From Solen grandis (lineage: Eukaryota; Mollusca; Bivalvia; Adapedonta; Solenidae), in NCBI GenBank assembly GCA_021229015.1, contig CM037789.1, positions 37,365,348-37,429,347 on the forward strand: a DNA stretch of 64,000 nt. Reading direction: 5' to 3'. Numbering within the stretch: the first letter of the stretch is position 1; each line of letters starts with the position of its first letter. Both the position numbers and the translations under genes were made by a program. Below are positions 38,521 through 50,600 of the stretch, piece by piece. A model generated the notes under the pieces. That model saw nothing but the letters and a program-made list of their open reading frames with translations. It had not been told where the DNA came from and made no database searches.

Positions 38521-39434
38521 GCCCTTGATGTATAGTCAAATGTGTTGTTTCTTTCATCAATGGTATCACGTGTCTTGAATTTCTACGCGAAATGTTAATG
38601 TTCAGAAGATACCCTATTTTATCTCAAAGTCCAAATGTTTTTCCATAGCCTCTATTATACATAAATATCACAAACTACAGAAGAAATATAACATTGTTCT
38701 GTTAGAACTTGCATGATAATGGAATTCTAAAAAAGGTTACCTGCAAAATGTTGGAATCAATGAATCACTATTTAAAAGAATACATAATACACAAAATATA
38801 AACAATGGGAATCACACAATTTAAGTAGTTTTATTCTGACGAGAAAAAAAATTCCATACTGAAGCGCCCGTATGTCCAAAGTTTTTCTTTAAGAATTTTG
38901 TGTTCGGTTTACCGTATGTTAATTTGTTGTTTGCTTGATATTTGCACACGCGTGTGCACATACATAAACACGTACATACACAAATACAGGCAAGCACGCA
39001 CTCGTACAGAATAAGTTCGAATTCATAAAAAAAAAACACGTTCAAGACAAGAGAACATAATGTCAGCTAACTCTTTGACCTAAGCTTACATATCATTAGC
39101 ATAATTAGGTGCGAAATGATACGTTCCAGTAAAGAATACCTACCATGCCCTGGACTCACTTGAAATAGCATTTAAAACATACTGTAGGTGTAGTAGATAA
39201 ACTTTTGAAGTGGAACGATTCTGAAAAATAAAATTGATTTCTTCAAACGAAAACTGACTCTATTGTGAGGTACGGGAATTTCAAATAATTTGACTAGCTG
39301 ACATGTAATTTGTTTTATAAGAATAATAATTAATTTAATTTCCATCTTAAAAACATTCAAGATAAAACACACACACACACACAAAGATTTTAAGATACTT
39401 ATGCACAAAACATAATTTCAGCAATATCTTTATT

Positions 39435-39440
39435 TTTATT
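39435..39440 (-). terminator. Poly(A) signal of the S28 peptidase gene
   Basis: AATAAA on the minus strand, with a second AATAAA at 39429-39434, about 165 nt after the stop codon at 39603. It defines the 3' UTR. Confidence 0.6.
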
Positions 39441-39602
39441 AAGGCTTTGAGTACATGCAAATATACAATAAGATTAGTTCATAAGCTCACGAAACACGCG
39501 TTTTTTTTTCTGAGTGAAAAATCCCTTAACGAAACTTGGATTTCAAACGATAAACTTGAAGTCAAGCTCAGGAGCAGCAATATCTTCTTGTTAAATAAAC
39601 TT

Positions 39603-39709
39603 CTATGAGAGCCATTTCCCGATGACGTCAGAGATATGTTGCCTGGCAGCAGCGAGCTCATCTGAGTCGCTGTCACGTGCAGGGTACATGTCCGCGCAGT
39701 GAGCGGCGC
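39603..39709 (-). CDS. Terminal exon of a family S28 serine carboxypeptidase (host gene)
   Basis: After a polypyrimidine tract and AG acceptor (TTTCTCTTGACAG at 39710-39722) the frame reads AAHCADMYPARDSDSDEL, then AAARQHISDVIGKWLS and a stop. AHC followed by xMYP and a C-terminal amphipathic helix ending in WL is the end of S28 peptidases (lysosomal Pro-X carboxypeptidase, thymus-specific serine protease, K12H4.7-like); the His is the catalytic residue. The exon starts two bases into a codon. Upstream exons are not found before the LINEs, so a large intron probably hosts them. The enzyme would act in lysosomes or be secreted. Confidence 0.7.
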
Positions 39710-39744
39710 CTGTCAAGAGAAAGTGACTCAAAAAAGACTTAAAT

Positions 39745-40105
39745 CTTATAATTCAAATACTTAATAAATGTAGGCGGGGAAAATCATTTTCTTAGAAACT
39801 GATCCCTGCACCCCCCCCCCCCCCCGGAAAATCAGTTTCTAATATTTCGTAAAAAAGGAAGGCGACATGCGTTGCGAACTTATTTAAAGATTTAAGTTTT
39901 ACTTAAGGCTAATTATTGTTGGTGGAATTGGGTCTTTTATTAGTTGGTTTATTTGTCAAGTAAGAAGAATTTATACGGTATAGTTTTAAACGAATTTGGT
40001 ATGGTCTACTTTCTGTATTCCCCACCCCCTTGGGGGATCAGTTTCTAAGAATCTGATTTTCCCCGCCTACATTTATTCATTTATTTAAATATTTGAATTA
40101 TAAAA
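39745..40105. mobile_element. Foldback-type element with ~60-75 bp inverted arms
   Basis: Left arm (39747-39805) with AATAAATGTAGGCGGGGAAA matches the reverse complement of the right arm (40028-40103). Between them sit a C run and a second copy of the 37851-38030 segment. No coding capacity. Possibly a MITE that captured neighbouring sequence. Confidence 0.55.
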
Positions 40106-40169
40106 TGTCCCTTTAAAACCAGTCTATCCAAAGCATCTGTTGCTTAACCGCCAAATGCTTTTTGTTTAA

Positions 40170-40325
40170 GGCAAAGTCCCTAAAATGGTTCCGCTACGTT
40201 TTGGACCACTTAATTTCTATCAAGATAACCAAAGTGCCCTCATGAAACATTAGGAAATCTTGAGGTTATCTCCGTGGAAGGCCATGAGGTCCGAAATGTA
40301 GCGGAACCATTACAGGGGCTTTACC
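40170..40325. mobile_element. 156-bp MITE with TTAA target duplication (piggyBac-like)
   Basis: Flanked by TTAA at 40166-40169 and 40326-40329. Ends GGCAAAGTCCCTAAAATGG (left) and its imperfect reverse complement (right) continue into GTTCCGCTAC and beyond, giving inverted repeats of about 40 bp. TTAA duplication is known for piggyBac-type elements; no transposase is present. Confidence 0.6.
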
Positions 40326-40984
40326 TTAAGTCTCGGTCCCAGTATTATAACAAAGTACCGTGGAATTTGAAATCTTTGGCCAACATATGTTTGCAAGTGG
40401 TGTTAAACACTGTATGGTATATATGAACAAATTACATGAATATTTTTACGAGTATGCAGTTTTTTTCTCAAAAACTTTTGTGTTAATTGCTACATCTGAT
40501 AAATTAAAGACCGAATTGTGAATGCCAATATAATAATTGGGCTTATAATAATTATAACTGGTTTCCGATTCTGTATTTTGTTTAACTCTTAGCAGAGTAC
40601 CAGAACATGCAGTCAGTTTCTGGTCACAGGGGCTCAAAGTTGCATGGGATGAAATGATTCTGCCTTTGCAACTGCTAGCCCCTGTGTTTCTAAATGGTTG
40701 TTTGTTCCTTCCAACAATTCATGTAACTTTGGGAAACCCGCATACGACGTGTACACAAATGGATATGCTCGGCTATTATGTGAATATTGTAATTGTAATT
40801 ATAGCAGTAAATATCTACAGAATGACTGATCGCTGGACATGAGGACGGACGGAGGGGTCGCCATGACAACCTTGATGTACGTATTAAGCAATACGTTTAT
40901 GTTCCACATACCGAAACTTTTATTCCAAACAAAAATAAGGATTGCCTCTATTTTTGAGTTGTTGCTGTAGTTTTGTACTATGGA

Positions 40985-41430
40985 ATGCCAAATCTATATA
41001 AACTCAAATATTTGAAGATATCTTCAAATATTTAGAGATATCATCAAATGAATTATTGATATCAACAAATCATTTGAAGATATCAACAAGTGATTTGGAG
41101 AGATCTTCAAATGAATTAATTATATCAACAAATCATTTGTTGATCTCAATATATAATTGTTGATATCTCCAAATCATTTGTATTTATCAATAATTGTATT
41201 ATTGATATCAACAATTCAATTGTTGATATCAACAAATAATTTGGAAATATTAATAAATGATTTGAAGAGATCTACAATTAAATGAAAAGAATACTTATCC
41301 GTAATTTATTTAAAGATATCAACAAATGAATTGTTGATATTAATAATTAAATTAATGATATCAACAAATGATTTGAAGAGATCTACAACTGAAGTGATTT
41401 GTAGAGATCAACAATTCATTTGTATCTCGT
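40985..41430. repeat. AT-rich cluster of GATATCAACAAAT / ATTTG(T)TGATATC palindromes
   Basis: The words GATATCAACAA, its complement TTGTTGATATC and CAAATNATTTG recur about every 20-40 bp in both orientations, so the region can fold extensively. No regular period is seen. No gene. Confidence 0.6.
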
Positions 41431-41624
41431 TGTATCAATATATAATTGTATTGTATGTATGTATGTATTTGTATAATTATATATGTATATGCAAATGGGA
41501 ATTCATAGATATATAGGCATGTGTATATATGTATATGTGTATGTGTTTGTTTGTATGTGTGCAAGTGTATGATGAATATGTAAGTAAATGTTTATGTATA
41601 CAGATGTGTTTATGTGCATGTCAG

Positions 41625-41661
<37 letters not shown>
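41625..41661. repeat. (TG)n microsatellite
   Basis: Uninterrupted TG dinucleotides over about 37 bases, preceded by a GTATGTAT-rich region from 41450. Confidence 0.9.
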
Positions 41662-41662
<1 letters not shown>

Positions 41663-41761
41663 CATGAAAAATATTAAAAGAGAGAAAGCTAGAAAAAAAG
41701 TAATGGAAGAGACACTTATTATTATTCATTTTTCTCAATCTTTGCATTATTCTTTTTAACC

Positions 41762-42372
41762 AATAGAAAGAGTATAATGCTCTGAATTTATGACAGGTTT
41801 AATAGGTTTTGAATAGCTTTACCCTTGAGTATATTTACTATTTATTTGACAAACTCTTGTTTGTTTGTTTTTTCATTTTTTTATGAGCTTGCTGTTTATT
41901 TTCGTATATTTATGGTTCTAGGGCATATTAAAATCATTTGTAAGAAGCAGGTACTTATGCAGTACTGAATGTAAGTAAACTCATATGGATTAAAAACTGC
42001 TAAAGATTTATATGTGATAGCACTTTGGGGCTTTTTTTTTTTTTATAAAATTATATAAATTTGTGTGTGAGAGTGTTTTTAAAGCTAAAAAGGAAAAAAT
42101 AATATCATGTGAGAAACTTAGCCGTATTTAAGTTTCGTGTTATAAGTATTTCACAAAAGGCATCATGCTACTGTGTTTTTTATTATATTTTTTTTACATT
42201 CAAACCTAGTTTCAAGTTGACTGCTCTTCTTTGTTTATTGTTTAATTCAAAATAATTCTCACCTGATTAATTATGTACAAATCAATTTTGTTTGAAAGGT
42301 TCAAAATGTGTGATACTATTCATGTGTTAAGGTATAGAAAAACATACATCCTAGTCATGAATTTAATTATTA
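41762..42372. other. AT-rich stretch upstream of the first LINE, no gene seen
   Basis: No ORF1-like frame precedes the endonuclease frame, so this is either LINE 5' sequence with a lost ORF1 or plain host DNA. Confidence 0.4.
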
Positions 42373-45300
42373 ATGAAAACATACCAAATGGATAGTCTTA
42401 ATCTTTTTTCTTTCAATTGCAGAGGTCTAAATAGCTCATCCAAGAGAAATGATATACTTAACTTATTTAAAGAAAGAAAAACAGACATTCTTTGTTTACA
42501 GGAAACATATTTAACAAAGAAGATGGAACCGATTGTATATTCTGAATGGAATGGTCAATGTTTTTTCAGTCATGGTAAATCAAACGCAAGAGGAGTAGCT
42601 ATTTTAATACGCAAAGAATTAAACATTAAAATAAACAAAATTATAAATGATGATAATGGGACATATTTAATACTGGAACTTAAAATTGATGAAATGGAAA
42701 TGGTAATTGCAAATCTATATGCCCCTGATACAGATAATCCTGTTTATTTCACAAATATATTTCACCTTATAGATTCATTAAATAAGATAAACTGCATCAT
42801 TTGCGGAGATTTTAACTTAGTTCTTAACCCAGAAATAAATTACAAAAATTATAAATCTTTTAACCATAATGTTAAAGCCAGAAAAAAATTGTTAAACTGT
42901 ATTCACGACATGGGATTTGTAGATATATTTAGAGAAATAAATAGTGAAACTCAAAAATTTACATTGAGAAGGTATAATACAACCCAGCAGGGCCGATTAG
43001 ATTTTTTCCTGATAACAAATAATCTAGTGGAGAAAGTTCAAGCCTGTGATGTTGATATTAGCTATAGATCAGACCACTCTATTATTTTTCTAAAATTATG
43101 TTTAAATGAAATTCAACATGGAAAAGGTTTGTGGAAATTCAATAATGCACTACTTAAGGATCTAGATTTTGTTAATATGATAAATAAAAGAATAGATGAA
43201 ATTATTTTGCAATATTGCTTGCCAGTCTATAATTTTAATGAAGTTCTCCTTTTAGACAGATCAGATAAACAATTTATAATAAATGATGACTTATTTCTTG
43301 AAACTTTACTAATGGAGATCCGAGGAAAATCTATTTCATATGGACGTTTTAAATCAAAACAACAAAGAAATGAAGAACAAAAATTATTATCTGAAATACT
43401 TCATATAGAGGAAAACATAACGGAAGACAACAAAGACAGGCTAATATTCCTACAAACTAGACTTGAAGAAATAAGAAGTTTAAAAGTTAAGGGGTATTTG
43501 ACAAGAGCTAGAGCTCAGTGGATCGAAAGTGGAGAAAAAAATACAAAATATTTCTTAAACTTAGAAAAATATAATATCAGTAAAAAGTCCATATTATTTA
43601 TTGAAAAAGAAGATGGAAGTCAAATTTTTAATCAACAGGAAATTTTTAAAGAAACGAGTAAATTTTACCAATCACTTTATGCTGAACACAACACAGATGA
43701 AAACTTTACTTTAGAAACGGAATTAGAAAACTGCAGCATAAATAAACTGACAAAAGAACAAGCAAACAAATTAGAGGGGGTTTTGAGCTTTAATGAAGTT
43801 TCAGCAACTTTGAAACAAATGAAAAATGATAAAAGTCCTGGCTCAGATGGGTTTTCTGTTAATTTTTTATCAAATGTTCTGGGGTAAAATTGGACACTTT
43901 GTTGTCAGGGCAATTAATCATGCGTACACTGTTAACTCGTTTTCAAACAATGTGAAGATGGGGATAATTACATGTATTCCTAAAGAAGGTAAACCAAAAC
44001 AATTTTTGAAAAATTGGAGACCTATAACCTTATTAAATGTTTTATACAAAATAGCTTCTGGCACAATTGCAAATCGATTAAAGAAAAAGGGGCGTTATAT
44101 TGGGGAAAATACTAGACTTCTGTTTGATGTTATGCAATATACAGAGGAACATAATATTCCAGGATTATTAATGCTAATTGATTTTGAAAAAGCATTCGAT
44201 TCAATATCTGTTAACTTTATTTTAAAGACATTAGAATTCTTTAACCTTGGAGAAAGTGTATTAAGATGGATAAAGATGTTTTTACTTAATACTAAAGTTG
44301 CTGTACAATTAAATGGATTTCTTTCTGATTTTTTCCCAGTGTGTAGGGGCTGTCGACAGGGGGATCCCATTTCTTCATATATTTTAATACTTTGTGCTGA
44401 AATATTAGCTGTGCAAATTAGAAATTCTAAAGATATAAAGGGTATTTTGATAGGGAAAACAGAATATAAGATATCACAATTTGCAGATGATACCTCTCTT
44501 TTTCTAGATGGCTCAGAAAAATCTTTAAATACAGTTCTAGAAGTTTTGGAAAGTTTGCACAAATTTCAGGACTAAAAATCAATTATGATAAGACAAAATT
44601 AGTTTGGTTTGGCTCAATGAAATATAGTAATAGGTCAATTAAAACTAAATGGAAAATGTCATGGGGTGAAAAACAATTTAAGGTGTTAGGTTTGATATTT
44701 GATATAGATCTTAAAAATATGTGCAATATGAATTTCAAACTGAAAATGGAAAAAAAAAGTAATAGTATAAGAAATTGGAAAAAAAGAAAACTGACACTGG
44801 AAAAATAACTTATTAAAGCGCCTTTACTGCCATTATTAACACATTTATTTTCTAGCTTACCAAACCCACCAGATTCCTTTCTTCAGGGAGTAACAAATAT
44901 GTTTTATGAGTTTATTTGGGAAGGTTCACCAAAAATTAAGAGGGCTGTTCTTACTAAAAAATACCGTGACGGAGGGCTTAATATGATTGATATTGATTGT
45001 TATTTAAATACTCTGAAAATAAAATGGTTAAAAATGATGTCTGTAATTCTAATACAAAATGTTATAACTTCATTACAAATATATTTGATATAAGAAAAGT
45101 TTTTTGTTGTGGAAAGATGCATTGCGAATATATTATGAAGTATATTAAAAATGAATTCTGGAGAGACGTTTTAAATGCTTACATAAAATATATAGAAAAA
45201 TTTATGAGGATTTTCTTCATATGCCTTTATTTTATAACAACCATTTTCAAGTTAACAAAAAACCTTTATTCTTTTCTTATCTATACAATAAAGGTATTTA

Positions 45301-46099
45301 CCTTGTGAAAGACATAATGGATAGAGAAGGAAATTTTGTACCGCTTTCCTATTTGGAAAATTTAGTTGGTAGCAAAATAATTTTTTTACATTTGTATAGT
45401 ATAATTGATGCTGTGAAAAAGAATGCTAAACAAATGAATATAAGCATCAATCATCATTCAAACGACTGCATTATAAATCCTTGTATTAATTTTTATTTTG
45501 AGAAAATTTTAATCAATCCAGATATGAATAAATATGTCTACAACATTTTATCAGAAAATGATGCTGTCCCAGCTAGTAGGATAAAATGGAGGAATATATA
45601 TGGAGAATCGAAAATTGACTGGGAATATTCACATGATTTTGTTTTCAAAATTACAAGAGACACATATGCTCAGTGGTTTCAAACAAGAATTATTCACAGG
45701 ATATTAGGTACAAGATCTTTATTATTTAAAATGAAAATTCTTGATAATCCTTTATGTACTTTTTGTAATGAAACGGAAGAAACATTAATGCATCTTTTTT
45801 GTGAATGTTCGAAAGTAAAACCAATCATTCTAAGTATTAAAAGATCACTTAATGAGCTTAAATTACAACATTGCTTAGAGGCAAAGACAATCTTATTGGG
45901 ATCTGAAAACAGAAACTACAAGTTAGATATTTTACTTCTTGAGTATAAAAAGTTTACTTATATGTCCAAAATGAAAAATATTACACCATCCTTTGAAAAT
46001 TTTATAGAATATATAAAATGTTCTTATAACGCATACAAAAATTACAATAAAACAGAAGATGAAAGATCTAGGTGGATGTATGTTAGAAAGTTAATATAA
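42373..46099 (+). pseudogene. LINE ORF2: APE endonuclease and reverse transcriptase, broken
   Basis: The first frame (42373-43887) has the endonuclease: FNCRGLN, LCLQETYL, ICGDFNLV, GRLDFFLI and SDHSIIF, then the linker with WIESGEKNTKYFLNLEK. A break near 43870 leads to the RT frame: PKEGKPKQFLKNWRPITLLN, LIDFEKAFDS, CRQGDPIS and the catalytic FADDTSLF. The segment that normally precedes GRYIGENTR in this clade is missing near 44083 (in-frame deletion). Further breaks at about 44560, 44800 and 45080 follow. The last frame (45221-46099) ends with CTFCNETEETLMHLFCEC, the usual C-terminal zinc motif. Not functional as assembled. Confidence 0.85.
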
Positions 46100-46310
46100 A
46101 AACTAGATTAATGTAACTTATTTTATATCATTGTACCTTAATTGTGCACAAGTATTTCATACATGTGTTTTGTACTTTTTTCAGTGATAAATGTGAGTTT
46201 TTTTTCTGTAAAAGCCTTTTTTCTTTTCTGTCTTGTCTTTATTCATTTTTTTTTTAATGAAATTAGACTAATTTTTCATCTCTCATAGATTTAAATAAAA
46301 AAATAAAAAA
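42373..46310 (+). mobile_element. L1/Tx1-type non-LTR retrotransposon, decayed
   Basis: ORF2 with endonuclease, reverse transcriptase and a C-terminal CCHC-type motif, followed by ~200 bp of AT-rich 3' region and an A-rich tail (46295-46312). No ORF1 upstream. Clade assignment rests on RARAQWIESGEKNTKYFLNL and GDPISSYILILCAEILA, which are typical of the Tx1/L1 group. Confidence 0.85.
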
Positions 46311-46469
46311 AGAACCTTTTTTTTTTTTTTTTGAGACTTCTTGGTAGGTCAAGGTCAAGTAATATGGTGGTCACGTTATCGAAAGCTCTCTGGAAAATAT
46401 TGTGTTTTTCGACAATAAATGGAGAATATGTGAGATTTTGTTTGTGTGAAGCACTGCTAAGTGTTCTAA
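46110..46469. other. 3' end of first LINE and 5' region of second LINE
   Basis: 46110-46312 is AT-rich with an AATAAA-like A-rich tail. A T run (46316-46333) separates it from the CG-richer leader of the second LINE (46334-46469), which runs up to the ORF1 start. Confidence 0.4.
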
Positions 46470-47645
46470 ATGGGAAGAAAGGGGACTGTGAAACGGGATA
46501 AGTCGGAAAATAAGCGTAAAAACAGCAGTACAGGTGAAGAATCAAAATCAGCTAGAGGAAACAAAGAACCTAAAACGGCGGGAAACAACAATACAGCAAG
46601 TGCGGTAGGCGATTTAACTTTTACTATTCCATCAGAACAATATCAACCATATGCCGACACATCATTTCTTTCGCTATTGTCAGATACTAGAAGTGTTTTT
46701 GATGGTTCGCAATTAATGGATGGAAATTATAATTTTCAACAAAGGGATGGTCAGATTTCCCCCGGAAGTCCCCCGCAATACGTAAACATGTCCAGTGTAG
46801 GCCAAGTTGGGACACCAATCATGAACACTAACGGTACGGTGATCCGAGGTCAAGGGTTACCTAGCGGCTACCAGACTATATCAACACCAATAGCCAACTG
46901 TATAAACAACGGCAATACACAAAATCAGGTATCAAATGCGGATTTGATGAAATTTCTCAATACCAAATTTGATGAAATCAGTAAACGTTTAGATAAAATA
47001 GACTTACTTCACGAGAAAATAAATGCCGTGGACTCAAAATTAAATAAGTTGTGGGCAGATGTTGACAAACGAGTCACAAAAAACGCGGACGGCTTATCGA
47101 CGCTCGAGGTGCGCATGGATACAAATGACTATGATATCGAGAAAGCCCGGGATGAGGTTCGGAAATTAAAGGATCAAAACGAAAAGTTGAAGGAATCAGT
47201 CAGCGACCTACAGTCAAAAGCTATGATGAATAATTTAATTCTGGGTGGATTGAAGGAGGGAGATAATGAAACAGATAGTAGTTTGCAGGAAGTCGTGACG
47301 TCATTCTTCAAAGACACATTAAAAATGGAAAGCAACAAAGTGACGGAAATACAGTTTGAAAGAATTCATCGAATTGGAGCCAAAAGACACGGTCGAACGA
47401 GAAATGTTCTGGTAGTCTTTAAACAGAGGAAAGCCAAAGAGTATGTCAAGTCTCTGAGAAATAACTTAAAGGACACAGGATGTTACATGCATGATCAGTA
47501 CCCACAGGAAGTGGTGGACCAGCGAAAGCGATTGTTACCAATCATGAAGAAAGCCAGGGAGGATGGACAGGACGCGTACTTGAAGTATAACAAACTGATA
47601 GTGAACAGTAAAACGTACACAGATGGACCGTACGGGAGCGTATAG
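46470..47645 (+). CDS. LINE ORF1 protein, coiled coil plus RNA-binding domain, 391 aa
   Basis: Intact. Basic Lys/Ser-rich start (MGRKGTVKRDKSENKRKN), a low-complexity region to about residue 150, a long coiled coil (about 160-255; FDEISKRLDKIDLLHEKINA, VRKLKDQNEKLKESVSDLQ), then an L1-ORF1p-like RRM/C-terminal domain with NNLILGGLKEGDNE, FERIHRIGAKRHGRTRNV and VVDQRKRLLPIMKKARE. It would trimerise and coat LINE RNA. The stop is TAG (47643-47645), and the frame stays open afterwards into ORF2. Confidence 0.8.
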   Translation: MGRKGTVKRDKSENKRKNSSTGEESKSARGNKEPKTAGNNNTASAVGDLTFTIPSEQYQPYADTSFLSLLSDTRSVFDGSQLMDGNYNFQQRDGQISPGSPPQYVNMSSVGQVGTPIMNTNGTVIRGQGLPSGYQTISTPIANCINNGNTQNQVSNADLMKFLNTKFDEISKRLDKIDLLHEKINAVDSKLNKLWADVDKRVTKNADGLSTLEVRMDTNDYDIEKARDEVRKLKDQNEKLKESVSDLQSKAMMNNLILGGLKEGDNETDSSLQEVVTSFFKDTLKMESNKVTEIQFERIHRIGAKRHGRTRNVLVVFKQRKAKEYVKSLRNNLKDTGCYMHDQYPQEVVDQRKRLLPIMKKAREDGQDAYLKYNKLIVNSKTYTDGPYGSV

Positions 47646-50600
47646 GAAGTAGCAGAGAGCGGTGTTTCAGTGGGTGTATGGAACTGTAACGGGTTAACTA
47701 GGGACAAATTAGCAGACAGTGAGTTTTGTAATATTTTGTCTAAGTATGACATCGTCGGTTTATTAGAATCATGGACAGGAGAATGTAGTAAGATTGATCT
47801 AGATGGATATCAAGCTTTTAATTTATACCGAAAGTTTCAACATAGAAACGCTAGGCGGAATAGTGGAGGAATTGTTATTTATATAAAAGATTCGATTTTG
47901 AAAGGTGTGGAAATTGTTAGAAACCATTATGACACAAATGTGTGGCTTAAGTTGCGACGTGGATATTTTAGGATAGATAAAGACATTTATTTGGGTATAG
48001 TTTACATTTGGGGAGCAGATTCCCCTGCTTATGACGTAGTAAATTGTGATCTGTTGAGTACATTAGAGAATGACATATATGATTTTGAAAATAGTGGGAC
48101 CGTCATGGTAATTGGCGACTTTAACGGTAGACTTGGCATGAAACCGGACTATATTTGTTGTGACGCATTGAACACGCATACAGACGACGAGAACTACATA
48201 CCGGACGTACCCCATGCACGGACCTCAATGGATAAACAGTACAATGCACAAGGATTACAGTTACTTGACCTTTGTAAGGCAACATCATTACGAATTTGTA
48301 ACGGACGCTTAGAAAACACTGGCGGTTATACCTATTACGGGTACGCAGGGAGTGCAGTAATTGATTACCTGTTATGCGCAGATTACAATTTCGACAAAGT
48401 GCAGTCATTACAGATTAATACTTTTAATGTATATTCAGACCATGCAATATTGGAGTTTGCTATACCGGTAAATAGTGTTTCTTGTCAGAATAATAAGAAT
48501 ACCATTAAGATAGATACTGTTAAATGGGACGAAGAAAAATCGCAGTTATTTATAAGGGGATTAATTGCATCATTGTCAGACTTCAATAGATTATTAGATG
48601 TTAGCGAAGAGAATGATGAATGTGATGTAAATAATATTGTAGATAATTTCGTGAACCTCATAAACGCTACGGCAGAGCCGTTGTTTAAGCGCGAATGTTA
48701 CAGGAGTGTGAATCTTACGGACAGATCAGCGAACTCTCCGTTTAAGGATGCTGATTGGTTTGATAATGAGTGTCGAACAAAGAAGCAGGAGTACATTGAC
48801 TCGCTTAAAACGTTCAATATGTTAAAAAGTGAAGAAAATAGAATTAACGTATGTAATAAAAAGCGTGCATATAAATCATGTGCGAATAAAAAGAAAAATG
48901 CTTATAAGAGAAAAAGGAGTAGAGAAAAAGAGTTGCTGAAGAAAAAATCACCACGGGAATTTTGGAAGTATTTTTCGAAGAGGAATGGGTTGAAAGGACA
49001 AAATATACCCATAAATGATTTTTTTGAGTATTTTAAATCCATATCAGATGGAATAAGATCATATCCACATAGAGAGGCAGATGAATTTTGTGCAAGTGAT
49101 ATTAACTATGATAATCCAGTATATGAGGAGTTAGATAAACGGGTAACTGTGGAGAAAGTCTTGACTGCGATGAAGTCGCTTAAGAAAGGGAAGGCATACT
49201 CTGATGACGGGATGATAAATGAGTATTTCATTACGGCAGGCGATATATTAGCATCGCATTTGACGCAATTGTTTAATGTAATACTCGAAAAAGGGGTATT
49301 TCCTCAAAGTTGGATGGAGGGAACCATTATACCGTTATTTAAGAAGGGCGATCCAAACGATGTGAATAACTACAGGGGCATCACCATAACGAGTTGCCTT
49401 TCAAAGATTTTTGTATCTGTTTTAAATAAAAGGCTTAGTGATTGGAGTGTAAAGTATGATAAAATATCAGATGCACAGTTTGGGTTTAAAAAGGGGTATG
49501 CAACAATAGATGCAATATTTAGTCTTCAGAGTGTAGTAGAAAATCAGATTAATTCGGGTCAGCGTTTATACTGTGCATTCATTGATATGAAGAAATGTTT
49601 TGACAGTGTGAACCGTAATGCGCTGTGGTACAAGCTATGTAAACTGGGGGTTGATGGAAGGATGTTGCGCATTCTGAGATCAATGTACGAATCGGTGAGA
49701 TGTAAGGTTAGGCATTGTCACGATTATTCAGATTTTATAGACATTGTGATTAGCTTGAAACAAGGGGACATATGCTCACCGATATTGTACTCATTCTTCG
49801 TGGAAGACTTAGAACTGTATCTGAATAATGCTGGGAGTGCAGGAGTGACATTATACGAACTGTCGCTGATACTGTTTCTTTACGCAGACGACATGGTATT
49901 GCTGAGCGAATCACCGGAGGACCTACAACTCAGTTTAGATAACTTAAAGACTTACTGTGATAACTGGGGGCCCCAGGTTAATATAGAAAAGACTAAAACT
50001 ATGGTTTTCCGTAAAAGAGGTTGCTTGAGGCAAAATGAACAATGGACATATAACGGTATAGAGATCGATGTGGTTGATGACTTTAACTACCTTGGAGTAG
50101 TATTTAATTATAATGGTTCTTTCAACCGTTATCAGCAGTTGATCATGGGTAAATCATTAAAAGCCATGAACGTTTTATTATATAATATAAAAGACTTTGA
50201 TTTTTCTTTAAAAACTTTGTGTCAATTGTTTGATTCTTTTGTTTCATCCATCATGAATTATGCCTCTGAAATTTGTGGTTTTAATAAGATGAAAGAGTTT
50301 GAAAGGTTGCATATGAAGTTCTGTAAAAGGATATTGGGTGTGAAATTGTTAACTTGTAATGCTGGTGTGTATGGAGATTTAGGGAGATATCCATTGTTTA
50401 TTGGTAAAGATCTTAAAATATTGGTTTAAAGTAATTAATAGTGGTAATTGTATTGTAAAGACGCTGTATGATAGTCTTGTTATTAATGCAGATAAAGGAC
50501 ATGTAAACTGGGCATCGAAAGTTAAGAGATTGTTGTGTGAATATGGATTTGCGTATGTGTGGGAGAGACCTTATGATATTTGTGTTAATGATTTTTTAAT

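Larger units (their letters stand above)
37705..38850. repeat. Inverted repeat arms (~60 bp) about 1 kb apart
   Basis: 37705-37765 (TTGTGTGATTCCCATTGTTT) reappears reverse-complemented at 38790-38850. The interval contains the AGCTCACC repeat. It looks like a composite or foldback structure, or a local inversion duplication. Confidence 0.55.
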
